From Peribacillus sp. FSL P2-0133 (GTDB taxonomy: Bacteria; Bacillota; Bacilli; Bacillales; DSM-1321): 64,000 bases of DNA. Shown one piece after another: positions 24,904-33,435 of the stretch. A program made the position numbers and the translations under genes. Location of the stretch: NCBI RefSeq assembly GCF_037975445.1, contig NZ_CP150254.1, positions 2,292,001-2,356,000 on the forward strand. Reading direction: 5' to 3'. Position 1 is the stretch's first letter; each line of letters opens with the position of its first letter. The notes beneath the pieces were generated by a model, which saw nothing but the letters and a program-made list of their open reading frames with translations, did no database searches and was not told the DNA's origin.

Positions 24904-25767
24904 GTGGACGAAAAAGATTGGATTGCGATAAGGGTACTTTATGAAGAAAAAAACATTAGCCGTGCCGCAGAGCGTTTATATATATCGCAGCCGGCGTTAA
25001 CGTACCGGCTTAAAAATTTAGAAAAAGAATTTAGCACGAACTTATTTTTCAAAATAAAAGGAGGCATTGAGTTCACTTCAGAAGGGATACATTTAGCGGG
25101 CTATGCGGAAGAAATGGTGAAAAAGTTGCAAAAAACGAAAGATTATATGCTGAATATGAAAAATGAGGTAAGAGGAACGTTAAGGCTTGGCGTTTCCAGC
25201 AACTTTGCTCAATATAAACTACCAGAAATATTGAAAAAGTTTTCAACACAATATCCTCATGTACAATTTAATGTGAATACAGGCTGGAGTACTGAAATCA
25301 TGCATCTTCTGGATTCCTCTAGTGTTCAATTAGGCATTCTGCGTGGAAATTATGAATGGTATGGAATCAAATCGCTACTGCATAAAGAAAGACTTTGTTT
25401 AATTTCTAAGAAAGAGGTAGACTTGGATAATTTGCCAGAACTTCCATTCATAAATTATAAAACCGACAGTTCTTTAAAAAACTTAATAAATGGCTGGTGG
25501 CATGATAGATTCCCGGAGCCACCATTTGTAACTATGGAAACAGATCGGCAGGAGACGTGCAAAGAGATGGTCAAAAATGATCTTGGTGTTTCTATTCTGC
25601 CAGAAATATGCCTGCAGCCTTCAGATAATTTGCATACATACGGGTTATCCTACAAAAATGGGAAGCCGGTGTTAAGAAATACATGGTTAATGTATAACCA
25701 GGATTCATTAAAACTCTCTACTGTGAAAAACTTTATTGATTTCTTGAATAAAAATTCCAATCTATAA
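24904..25767 (+). CDS. LysR-family regulator 2
   Basis: A 287-residue LysR-type protein with GTG start and GGGAGATGG just upstream. HTH S-R-A-A-E-R-L-Y-I-S-Q-P-A-L-T-Y-R-L (residues 18-36); effector domain from about 90. It is a paralogue of LysR 1 (20139), aligning along the whole length. It lies divergent from prpF and upstream of the second CitMHS transporter, with one shared motif on each side. It is the best candidate to bind those motifs. Confidence 0.9.
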   Translation: MDEKDWIAIRVLYEEKNISRAAERLYISQPALTYRLKNLEKEFSTNLFFKIKGGIEFTSEGIHLAGYAEEMVKKLQKTKDYMLNMKNEVRGTLRLGVSSNFAQYKLPEILKKFSTQYPHVQFNVNTGWSTEIMHLLDSSSVQLGILRGNYEWYGIKSLLHKERLCLISKKEVDLDNLPELPFINYKTDSSLKNLINGWWHDRFPEPPFVTMETDRQETCKEMVKNDLGVSILPEICLQPSDNLHTYGLSYKNGKPVLRNTWLMYNQDSLKLSTVKNFIDFLNKNSNL

Positions 25768-25769
25768 CG

Positions 25770-25813
25770 AAAAAGCACAATGAAATTATTGACAATTGCA
25801 TTGTGTTTTTTTG
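25770..25813 (+). terminator. Terminator after LysR 2
   Basis: AAAAAGCACAATG and CATTGTGTTTTTTT form a T-tailed hairpin 3 bases after the stop codon. Confidence 0.8.
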
Positions 25814-25865
25814 ATTTCTTAATTTAATATAAAATGGATTATAAGTTTTTTTTTCGAAAAAGTAC

Positions 25866-25887
25866 AAAAAATATGTATTTCACTTAT
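25866..25887. promoter_or_regulatory. Shared AT-rich LysR-type motif, site 3
   Basis: AAAAAATATGTATTTCACTT plus AT, the reverse complement of the motif at 18724 and 24832, 133 bases upstream of transporter 2. Orientation relative to the gene equals that at transporter 1 and prpF. Confidence 0.65.
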
Positions 25888-25986
25888 TTAATGATATGAA
25901 CTATTCTAAAAATAGAAAAACAAAGCAACAGAGAAACAGAAAATAATATGTTGTATTTTTTAACTATTCAAACTTTTCATCTGATT

Positions 25987-26000
25987 TGTAAGCGGTTTCT
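25987..26000. promoter_or_regulatory. cre-like CcpA site upstream of transporter 2
   Basis: TGTAAGCGGTTTCT matches TGWAARCGYTWNCW at 13 of 14 positions. It lies 20 bases before the proposed start, the same arrangement as at transporter 1. Confidence 0.68.
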
Positions 26001-26019
26001 TTAATAGGAGGGGATTCAT

Positions 26020-27330
26020 ATTCTAACGTTACTTGGAATTTCAATGGTCGTTGTTTTTACTTATTTAATCATGTCTAAACGGTTATCACCAGTTACTTCT
26101 CTTGTAGTCATTCCAATTATCTTTGCATTAATTGGCGGATTTGGTCCAGAGCTCGGAGATATGATGCTCGATGGAATAAAGGTTGTCGCACCTTCAGCCG
26201 CTTTGCTATTGTTCGCTATTTTGTTTTTCGGAGTTCTGATTGACGCTGGATTATTTGATCCACTTATTAAAACTATGTTGAAAATCGTAAAAGGGGATCC
26301 GGTTAAAATAGCGATAGGAACAGCAGTAATCGCAATCACCGTTGCCTTAGATGGTGATGGTACCACGACTCATATGATTACGATTTCCGCTATGCTGCCT
26401 CTTTACTTACGACTTGGTATGAATCCACTTATTCTTGCAACTATTTCTATGCTGGCTGTCAGTATTATGAGTGGTATGACTCCTTGGGGAGGACCTGCAA
26501 CTAGAGCAATAGCATCTTTAGGTCTGGATGCAAATGAATTCTTTGTCCCGATTATCCCAACACTATTCTCAGGAATAGCAGCTATTATTTTTACCGCTTA
26601 TGTACTTGGTAAAAAAGAGCGCAAAAGGCTTGGCGTTGTTTATATCAAATCTGCACCTGAAATGAAAGGGGCTCTTGCTGAAGCAGCGGTAGCTTCCGCC
26701 ATACAAGTCGATTTAAAGCGCCCTAAATTAATATGGGTCAATCTTTTGTTGACGCTCACAGTAATGGTCGTTCTTATAATGGGCTTAGTACCGGTACCGG
26801 TGTTGTTTCTAATCGGGTTTGTGCTTGCTTCGATCATTAATTACCCTAATTTAGAACAGCAAAAAGAGCGAATCGTGTCACATGCAGGAAACGCTATAAC
26901 CGTTGTCACATTAGTATTTGCGGCTGGTATTTTCACAGGGATCTTTTCCGGAACGAAAATGGTAGACGCCATTGCAAATTCATTAGTGGCCATCATTCCG
27001 GATTCTTTAGGCTCTTTTTTACCGATGGTCGTTGCGTTCACAAGTATGCCATTTACGTTCGTTTTATCTAATGATGCTTACTACTTTGGTGTTTTGCCGA
27101 TTCTTGCCGAAGCAGGAGAAGTTTATGGGGTGAGTCCTTTAGAAATTGCCAGAGCTTCCGTACTGGGCCAGCCTGTACATTTCTTAAGTCCACTCGTGGC
27201 CTCGACTCTTTTACTGGTAGGGATGGTAAAGACAGATATCGGGGAACTACAGCGGTATGCATTTAAATGGGCTCTAATTTGTTCATTAGTCCTTATCATT
27301 GTTGCTATCTTGACAGGGGCTATTATTTAA
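26020..27330 (+). CDS. CitMHS-family transporter 2, unusual start
   Basis: 436 residues from a proposed ATT start, a close paralogue of transporter 1. It keeps A-L-D-G-D-G-T-T-T, G-M-T-P-W-G-G-P-A-T-R-A and F-V-L-S-N-D-A-Y-Y-F-G. AGGAGGGG (26006-26013) stands 6 bases before ATT CTA ACG TTA CTT GGA, which aligns with T-I-L-G-I-S of the paralogue; the paralogue's ATG corresponds to CAT here. The first in-frame ATG is 26044, 30 bases past the ribosome site and inside the first helix. Either a rare AUU start is used or translation is impaired. It probably imports tricarballylate, aconitate or citrate. Confidence 0.85.
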   Translation: MLTLLGISMVVVFTYLIMSKRLSPVTSLVVIPIIFALIGGFGPELGDMMLDGIKVVAPSAALLLFAILFFGVLIDAGLFDPLIKTMLKIVKGDPVKIAIGTAVIAITVALDGDGTTTHMITISAMLPLYLRLGMNPLILATISMLAVSIMSGMTPWGGPATRAIASLGLDANEFFVPIIPTLFSGIAAIIFTAYVLGKKERKRLGVVYIKSAPEMKGALAEAAVASAIQVDLKRPKLIWVNLLLTLTVMVVLIMGLVPVPVLFLIGFVLASIINYPNLEQQKERIVSHAGNAITVVTLVFAAGIFTGIFSGTKMVDAIANSLVAIIPDSLGSFLPMVVAFTSMPFTFVLSNDAYYFGVLPILAEAGEVYGVSPLEIARASVLGQPVHFLSPLVASTLLLVGMVKTDIGELQRYAFKWALICSLVLIIVAILTGAII

Positions 27331-27371
27331 GTATAACGTTATCTAATAAATTCTCCGAACTTAAACAAATT

Positions 27372-27422
27372 AGGGCTGTGCCAAAACCAATTATTATTAG
27401 TGGTTTTTGGGACAGCCCATTC
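27372..27422. terminator. Terminator between transporter 2 and yyaC
   Basis: GGGCTGTGCCAAAACCA pairs with TGGTTTTTGGGACAGCCC; ATTCTTTT follows. It serves convergent genes. Confidence 0.75.
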
Positions 27423-27424
27423 TT

Positions 27425-27997
27425 TTAATAAGGTCTAGAAGTCTCGCCGGTCGCTTGAGTAATGATTTTTACGATTTTATTCGCCAGGTTCATAACCGTG
27501 TATAGACGAGTATCATTTAAAAATTGCATCGTTGGCAGCGGATCTATATAATTTACCATTCCTATAATATGATAGTCTCCCACTTCAGGTAATACTTTTT
27601 TTAAAGCTTTCCCTGGGACAAGTGGTCCATTCTTCAAGAAAACATAACCGACCTGGTTTTGATCCCCTAAACAAGCATCCACACTAAAAATAAGAGGCTT
27701 TTTGAATTGTTTTTTAATTTCTTTCAACGTGTCTTTTAAATTAAATGCATGAACGGGATATTCCAAAGTACCGTATACACGATAAGGCACCGTATGTTCT
27801 TTTAGCATTGTCCCGACTAAAGGGCCTAATGAATCCCCAACTGATCGGTCTGAACCAATGCACAGAAAGATTACATCTACATTTTGACATCCTGAAGATT
27901 GAATAATCTCTTTGACTTTTAATGCTAAGCAGTTTATTTCTTCGCCTTTTGGTTCCACAGAACAAATCTGCTCCCTCTTTTTGTAAAATAGACTCAT
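27425..27997 (-). CDS. yyaC: YyaC-type spore protease (DUF1256)
   Basis: A 190-residue protein related to the GPR germination protease. Diagnostic stretches: F-L-C-I-G-S-D-R-S-V-G-D-S-L-G-P-L-V-G near residues 45-62, G-T-L-E-Y-P-V-H-A-F-N-L near 75 and F-S-V-D-A-C-L-G near 105. YyaC proteins appear in sporulating firmicutes and carry acidic residues matching GPR. AAAGGGG lies 8 bases before the ATG. It is monocistronic and supports a spore-forming host. No sporulation promoter was clearly recognised. Confidence 0.88.
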   Translation of the reverse strand: MSLFYKKREQICSVEPKGEEINCLALKVKEIIQSSGCQNVDVIFLCIGSDRSVGDSLGPLVGTMLKEHTVPYRVYGTLEYPVHAFNLKDTLKEIKKQFKKPLIFSVDACLGDQNQVGYVFLKNGPLVPGKALKKVLPEVGDYHIIGMVNYIDPLPTMQFLNDTRLYTVMNLANKIVKIITQATGETSRPY

Positions 27998-28229
27998 TTT
28001 GATTCCCCTTTATTCTATTATACGAATTAAAAAGATATCATGCATATAAATATGAGCATATGCTTGAGACTGATGGATATTTTTAAATTATTAGTATTCA
28101 ACACTCTGAAAAATGGAAGTACTTCAAAACATGCCCTTTAATTTATTTGGCGAGGAAGTGGGAGTAGGTTTACAACTAGAATATTTCTAGATCAATTATA
28201 TAGCATGGCTTTAACCGATTCCACTTTCC

Positions 28230-29262
28230 AAAAATTCATTAGATTCGGGTAGAATTATGCTTTCACGAACTTGTGATATCATGCCTAATGGTGACCTTGT
28301 CCCTTCCGCCCACGATGGAATGGCAGCCTATGAAGGGGAAAAGGGTACAACCATTCTTGTAAGAAACCATGAAAATGGGACAAATTCAGATTACCCTGTA
28401 AACGGAAAAAAACCTTGGAGCGCTGTGCTGCCGGCGGCACAACTACAATAATCGTTGGACAAAATAACAAAGTCATCGATCAGTATGTATCAAGTTCAGG
28501 TACAATTCGTAACTGTGCGGGTGGAGCTACGACATGGGGCACTTGGTTAACAATGGAAGAAACTCGTGATAAGGGACATGGCTTTGTATTTGAAGTGAAT
28601 CCGCTTGATCCTGAAAACGAAATGTCAAGAACACCGATCCGTGATATGGGATTTCTCCGAAGAAGCTGGGCATGTTGACCCTTCAACAGGAATTTGGTAT
28701 TTAACGGAAGACGCAAGTCCAAGCTTCTTGTACCGTTTTACACCACATGACCGAAGTCAAAAGCTAGGTTCTCTGCAAAAGGGCGGTATCCTTGAAGCAG
28801 CATCGATTGATTAATTACCAGCTGCATCTGCAAGTCAATTTAGTACTAGACAAAAGTTCGGGATTGTTTGGAAAAAAAATCCTGAAATTGCAAAGCAAGA
28901 TGCTAAGGATTAAGGCTGTATTCAGTTTAGCCGCTTAGAAGGGGCTTATTTTTCAGAAGGCACTTTATGGTTTGATGATACAAGTGCAGGTTCAGCACGC
29001 CTGGGCTGGGTTTATCGCTACACTCCAGCGACAAACACCTTGGAACTATTCTATGAGTCTACGGATAAAAATGATTTAGAAGCCCCGGATAACATTACAA
29101 TAACACCTTGGGGAGATCTTTGGATCGCCGAAGATGGTGGCGGTAATGACCGTATTGTCGGATTGAGTCCTGACGGAAAAATTTATACTTTCGCGGAAAA
29201 TATGATGAATGGTTCTGAATTTGCTGGTCCTACATTTTCTCCGATACCTCTTCCTTCGTGAT
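28230..29262 (+). pseudogene. PhoX-type (DUF839) alkaline phosphatase, heavily broken
   Basis: Successive frames give consecutive pieces of a DUF839 protein: I-L-V-R-N-H-E-N, then A-G-G-T-T-T-I-I-V, G-G-A-T-T-W-G-T-W-L-T-M-E-E-T, S-T-G-I-W-Y-L-T-E-D-A-S, L-W-F-D-D-T-S-A-G-S, I-T-P-W-G-D-L-W-I-A-E-D-G. At least two frameshifts (near 28430 and 28650) and two stop codons (28812, 28911) interrupt it, and the signal peptide region is lost. PhoX enzymes are secreted Ca-dependent phosphatases. The 3' end is replaced by a GTP cyclohydrolase II fragment and a tauE copy. Confidence 0.85.
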
Positions 29263-29347
29263 TCGCTAAATAAAATAAAGCACCAGAACCATGAGTCGCA
29301 ATCATTTTCATAGCATGCTTTAATTGAAAGCCACAATCACAGCATTT
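29241..29347 (-). pseudogene. GTP cyclohydrolase II (RibA) fragment
   Basis: Read leftwards the frame gives [14 protein letters not shown], then [15 protein letters not shown]. This is the region of GTP cyclohydrolase II between the last zinc Cys and the H-E-G-R-G-I-G motif. Only about 35 codons exist, fused at one side to phoX sequence and at the other to unrelated sequence before the tauE copy. It cannot be functional. Confidence 0.75.
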
Positions 29348-29389
29348 GCTGATCGCCAGTATGACAAATACTATGTATCCGGATAAGGG

Positions 29390-29978
29390 CATCGGAGGTA
29401 TATGGAGCTATCGTAAAAGCGGACATTTAAATAAAACGCTTATTCTCTATATGGGGATCAGTGTGTTAATTGGAAGTGTGGTTGGAAGTTTTGGATCACA
29501 ATCGATGTCGGAAAACGGAGTGAATATCGTCTATGGAGTTTTGGCGTTGATAGCGGCTGTCATGATGTTCATACCGAAGAAAGGGATAGATGACATTCTT
29601 TTGGATCAAGTTACCTTCAACAAATGGCTTGCTGCCATCCTTGCCTTAATCGTTGGTTTAGGTGCCGGTATAGTCGGTGCCGGAGGGGGCTTTCTATTAG
29701 TTCCGATCATGCTTATCGTTTTAAGAATACCAACCAGGGTAACAATTGCATCTTCATAAGCCATCACTTTCATTTCATCCATTGGTGCAACAGTAGGGAA
29801 AATCTCAACGGGACAAGTTGATTACTATCCAGCATTAATCATGGTGGTTGCAAGTTTAATAGCATCTCCGCTTCGGGCGATGGCCGGTAAAAAAATGAAT
29901 GTAAAAGTCCTGCAAGTCATACTGGCTTTATTGATTTTAGCGACGGCTGTGAAAACGTGGGTGGGGATCATGTCTTGA
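29390..29978 (+). pseudogene. Truncated duplicate of the tauE gene
   Basis: Bases 29390-29978 align without gaps to 15456-16044 at a constant offset of 13934, ending exactly at the tauE stop codon. I count about 13 substitutions in 589 bases (roughly 98% identity). The copy lacks the first 64 codons and has an in-frame TAA (29757-29759) where the original has TTA. It is therefore a recent, non-functional partial duplication or conversion product. Confidence 0.92.
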
Positions 29979-30542
29979 GTCACTTTCTTGCAGAAAGTGG
30001 TGGTGGGTCCTGGGGAGAGTTCATCACAGGTCATCAAATTTTTTATTTGAAACCAGTTATATAAGGGTTACCAAGGATTGTACCACTTCTATTGAAGTGG
30101 TATTTTTTTTGACATTTTTTGTGATTGTCAGCTCTTGTTAGGGATCGTAATTAATTTAACTAAGTTTGAATATTAGGAAGTAAATTTCCATTAAGTTTTG
30201 ATTTTTCGACTGTTTTGTCTTTTTCAAGGTCGTCCTGTTTGTGCTGCGAATTCAACTTCAATATTCAGGTTGTATCGATTAATCGGGACGTCCAATTTTT
30301 TTAGTATTTACCCATTGATTAAACTAGACATATCGTGTGTAATTGAAAATCCGCGAATGGGAATCTGCATGAAATCAGCTAAGGTATTTTGGATCTCCTG
30401 GCAAACTGGTGGAGGGGACATCATTTGTGAAAATTTGCATATAATCGAAGGGAAAAAGAGTTATTTAGTCCTGGGTGATAGTTGAAATTGGAAAACCTTT
30501 CCGGTAACATATATTAAGAATCATATAATAGGAGGTTGTCCA
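29979..30542. other. Intergenic region with terminator and repeat scrap
   Basis: CACAGGTCATCAA (30022-30035) repeats the tRNA-end-like sequence of 5633/16840. TACCACTTC/GAAGTGGTA with eight T's (30081-30110) is a strong terminator. A 95-codon frame at 30198-30485 lacks a ribosome site and homology and is not accepted. Confidence 0.6.
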
Positions 30543-31442
30543 TTGGCTTTACAAATTAAAGAAGTTACGAAAAAATTCGGGGAATTCACAGCTGTCAACC
30601 AGCTTGATTTAACTATTCCCGAGAAAGAAATGTTCGGTTTTTTAGGTGGGAACGGAGCGGGGAAAACGACTACGTTCCGAATGATACTCGGCCTGCTTGA
30701 CCCGACTGAAGGGGAAGTGATCTGGGATGGTAACAAAATCGATTATACGACAAGTTCATTGATTGGCTATCTTCCTGAGGAACGCGGACTATATCCAAAA
30801 CTGAAGGTCCGTGATCAAATTGTGTATTTGGCTAGATTAAGAGGGATGAACAAACGAGATGCTTTGAAAGAATTGGAGTATTGGCTAGACCGCTTTATGG
30901 TACCCGAGTATATCGATAAGCGAGTTGAAGAGCTTTCAAAAGGAAATCAACAAAAAATCCAGCTGATTGCATCCATGATCCATAAACCTGAATTACTTAT
31001 CCTTGACGAACCCTTCAGCGGACTGGATCCCGTGAATGTGGAAATACTGAAGAAAGCCGTCATCGACTTAAGGGACAGCGGTACGACAATCGTTTTCTCG
31101 AGCCATCGCATGGAGCATGTTGAGGAGATGTGTGAGCATCTTTGCATCATGCATAAAGGTTCTCCAGTTGTGTCTGGAAAATTAAAAGAAATCAAGCGTT
31201 CTTTTGGTAAAAAGAATGTGTCAATTAAAGCTGATTTTGACTTATCCTTTTTGGATAATTATTCAGGTGTAACAAAAGTAAAGAACACGATGGAAGGAAA
31301 AATTCTTCAAGTCACTGGTGAAGATGTGGCTGAGAACATGATTCGTGATCTTGTTCCAAGAGGTTTCGTCCGGAAGTTCGAATTGGAAGAACCATCGCTG
31401 ACGGATATTTTCATTGAAAAAGTGGGTGCCGTCTATGAATAA
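30543..31442 (+). CDS. yhaQ: ABC transporter ATP-binding protein (YhaQ/NatA-like)
   Basis: 299 residues. Walker A G-G-N-G-A-G-K-T-T near residue 38, Q-loop before R-G-L-Y-P-K, signature L-S-K-G-N-Q-Q-K-I-Q near 133, Walker B L-L-I-L-D-E-P near 152, switch His in S-S-H-R. The C-terminal 80 residues are the extra domain seen in NatA/YhaQ exporters. TTG start with GGAGG 7 bases upstream. It overlaps the permease gene by 8 bases, so the pair forms one transporter, probably exporting Na+ or a toxic compound; the substrate is uncertain. Confidence 0.88.
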   Translation: MALQIKEVTKKFGEFTAVNQLDLTIPEKEMFGFLGGNGAGKTTTFRMILGLLDPTEGEVIWDGNKIDYTTSSLIGYLPEERGLYPKLKVRDQIVYLARLRGMNKRDALKELEYWLDRFMVPEYIDKRVEELSKGNQQKIQLIASMIHKPELLILDEPFSGLDPVNVEILKKAVIDLRDSGTTIVFSSHRMEHVEEMCEHLCIMHKGSPVVSGKLKEIKRSFGKKNVSIKADFDLSFLDNYSGVTKVKNTMEGKILQVTGEDVAENMIRDLVPRGFVRKFELEEPSLTDIFIEKVGAVYE

Positions 31443-32685
31443 CTTTTGGATTGTCCTTTCCCATACATATCTATCAAAATTAAAAACGAAATCCTTTATC
31501 ATTTCTACAATCATTATGATGGCCCTGATTCTTGTCCTTACGAATATTTCGAATCTTATTGATAAATTCGACAGTGATGATCAGGAAAAGGTTGCCGTCA
31601 TCGATAAGACTGAAGGTAGCTTATTTGATTCTTATAAAAAAGCGGTAGCAGGTGTGAACGATGACCTATCGATAATATCCGCCCAGGATGAAAAGGAAGC
31701 GGAGGAAATGGTCAGCGCAGAAGAAATCGTTGGTTATTTGTTAATCGAAAAGGACGAAGCCGTCGGCTTCAAGGGAACGTATAAAGCGAATCAAATTTCA
31801 GATTCTGCGGTAAGTAATGATTTGCTTTTAGCGCTTACCCAATTGAAGGGTCAAATAACTGCGAAGGAATTGAATTTGACAGAGCAGCAAATCGCTCAAT
31901 TGAATACGCCGCCAGCATTTGATACGATTGCGCTTCAGAAAAATGCAAAAACGGAAGAGGATCTCAACCAAGCACGCGGTCTCGTGTATGTGCTCCTATT
32001 CGTCATTTACTTCGGTGTATTGATGTATGCAACGATGATTGCAATGGAAGTGGCTACTGAGAAAACATCACGGGTCATGGAAATCCTGATTTCAAGTGTC
32101 CCGCCAGTCACACAGATGTTTGCCAAAATAATGGGTGTTGCTTTGCTTAGTCTTACGCAAATGATTTTATTTTTTGGAGTGGGCTATTTCTCGATTAAAC
32201 AAAACTTGACAGGTATGGATGAAGGATTCTTTTCATTTTTCGGTTTCGGAAGCACCGATATCTCAACAATCATTTATGCGATCATCTTCGCTTTGCTTGG
32301 TTATTTTCTGTACGCGACTCTTGCGGCATGTCTTGGGTCCGTTGTGAGCAAAATTGAAGATGTCCAGCAAATGATTTCACCGATGACCATGTTAGTCGTC
32401 ATTGCCTTCATGATTGCGATGTTTGGACTGGGGAATCCGTCAGCGAGTTATATTACGATTACATCATTCATTCCATTTTTCACGCCAATGATCATGTTCT
32501 TGCGCGTAGGGATGCTTGAAGTTCCATTCTGGGAAATCGCCATCAGCATTGCTGTGTTGATCTTAACCATTGTTTTACTAGGAATAATCGGGGCAAAAAT
32601 CTATCGTGGTGGAGTCTTGATGTACGGAAGCTCAAAATCACTGAAAAGCATCAAGAATGCCTTGCAATTATCAAAGAAAAATTAA
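31435..32685 (+). CDS. yhaP: ABC transporter permease (YhaP/NatB-like)
   Basis: A 416-residue ABC-2 type permease. One N-terminal helix (about 18-38), a large extracytoplasmic domain (about 40-175) and five or six C-terminal helices. E-V-A-T-E-K-T-S-R-V-M-E-I-L-I-S-S is the family signature near residue 207. The ATG at 31435 overlaps the end of the ATPase gene (translational coupling); an upstream TTG at 31414 is less likely. A terminator follows at 32691-32732. YhaP/NatB partners are exporters; the substrate is not determined. Confidence 0.87.
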   Translation: MNNFWIVLSHTYLSKLKTKSFIISTIIMMALILVLTNISNLIDKFDSDDQEKVAVIDKTEGSLFDSYKKAVAGVNDDLSIISAQDEKEAEEMVSAEEIVGYLLIEKDEAVGFKGTYKANQISDSAVSNDLLLALTQLKGQITAKELNLTEQQIAQLNTPPAFDTIALQKNAKTEEDLNQARGLVYVLLFVIYFGVLMYATMIAMEVATEKTSRVMEILISSVPPVTQMFAKIMGVALLSLTQMILFFGVGYFSIKQNLTGMDEGFFSFFGFGSTDISTIIYAIIFALLGYFLYATLAACLGSVVSKIEDVQQMISPMTMLVVIAFMIAMFGLGNPSASYITITSFIPFFTPMIMFLRVGMLEVPFWEIAISIAVLILTIVLLGIIGAKIYRGGVLMYGSSKSLKSIKNALQLSKKN

Positions 32686-32690
32686 CATGA

Positions 32691-32732
32691 AACCTGGATC
32701 CTTCATTCCTGTTGAAGGTATTCAGGTTTTTT
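32691..32732 (+). terminator. Terminator of the ABC transporter operon
   Basis: AACCTG and CAGGTT enclose CTTCA/TGAAG, followed by TTTTTTA. Confidence 0.75.
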
Positions 32733-32857
32733 AATAAGATAATACCATTCAAATAAAAAATATTTTGAGATTAATTAAAAAGGAAAGAAAAGTAACATAG
32801 ATATAAGGGAACATAAATATATTCCATTTATGAAACCGCGATTAGGAGTGAACTATA

Positions 32858-33160
32858 ATGAGCAATCTGGTAACGTTGACGATAGCTTCAGAAGCGTTTC
32901 TCTTGCTATCCTTCATCATTATTATTTTATCAAGCAGGAATCCGAAAAAGAATGTTCTCTTTGTCATCCTATTCATCATTGGAGCTGCACCGCTTTTATA
33001 TTTAGCCATAGATCATGTAAAAAACGATTATATGGATGCAAATATAGGATTGGGTCTTGCCTTTATGTATACCTGGATATATAGCGCAGTTGCCTTTATC
33101 ATTGCCATCATTCTTTTATTGAAAAAGAAAAGGAATAATAATATTTCAAAAGAACAGTAA
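32858..33160 (+). CDS. Small three-helix membrane protein
   Basis: A 100-residue protein with three hydrophobic segments (about 5-24, 33-52, 66-89) and a Lys/Asn-rich tail (K-K-K-R-N-N-N). TAGGAG lies 9 bases before the ATG. The family is not recognised and no charged catalytic residues are conspicuous. A competing frame in the same place is only a shadow. It stands alone between two terminators. Confidence 0.7.
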   Translation: MSNLVTLTIASEAFLLLSFIIIILSSRNPKKNVLFVILFIIGAAPLLYLAIDHVKNDYMDANIGLGLAFMYTWIYSAVAFIIAIILLLKKKRNNNISKEQ

Positions 33161-33329
33161 TATTCCCATTATCCAATCAAGTTCCGGTTTTTAATTAGCT
33201 TTTTTGGATTTGAGGATATATGGGTTCCGCATTTACGTTCTTAAGAGTGGAGTCCAAACTTCTCGATCATGGTAATGACTTAAAAATATGGTGGTACCCC
33301 TTAAAGAAGTATCACCAAGCCAATACGAA

Positions 33330-33384
33330 AAAGGGTTGCCCCTAAAAGTCATTTTACTGACTTTTAGGACAGCCCTTTTTTGTT
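33330..33384 (+). terminator. Strong terminator
   Basis: AAAAGGG...CCTAAAAGTC pairs with GACTTTTAGGACAGCCCTTTT, then TTG. It is related in sequence to the hairpin at 27372-27422. Confidence 0.75.
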
Positions 33385-33435
33385 TTTAAATCCTTTTTAA
33401 ATCAATGAAAATAAATGTAAAGCAGGTGAGGGTTA

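Noticed and set aside
29183..29392. 69-codon leftward frame as a complete gene
   Set aside because: It is a chimera of antisense phoX and a GTP cyclohydrolase II scrap, not a gene.
30198..30485. 95-codon frame before the ABC transporter
   Set aside because: No ribosome site, odd composition and no motif; probably chance in an AT-rich gap.
32830..33084. Alternative frame over the small membrane protein
   Set aside because: Shadow of the 32858 gene, which has the better ribosome site and membrane pattern.
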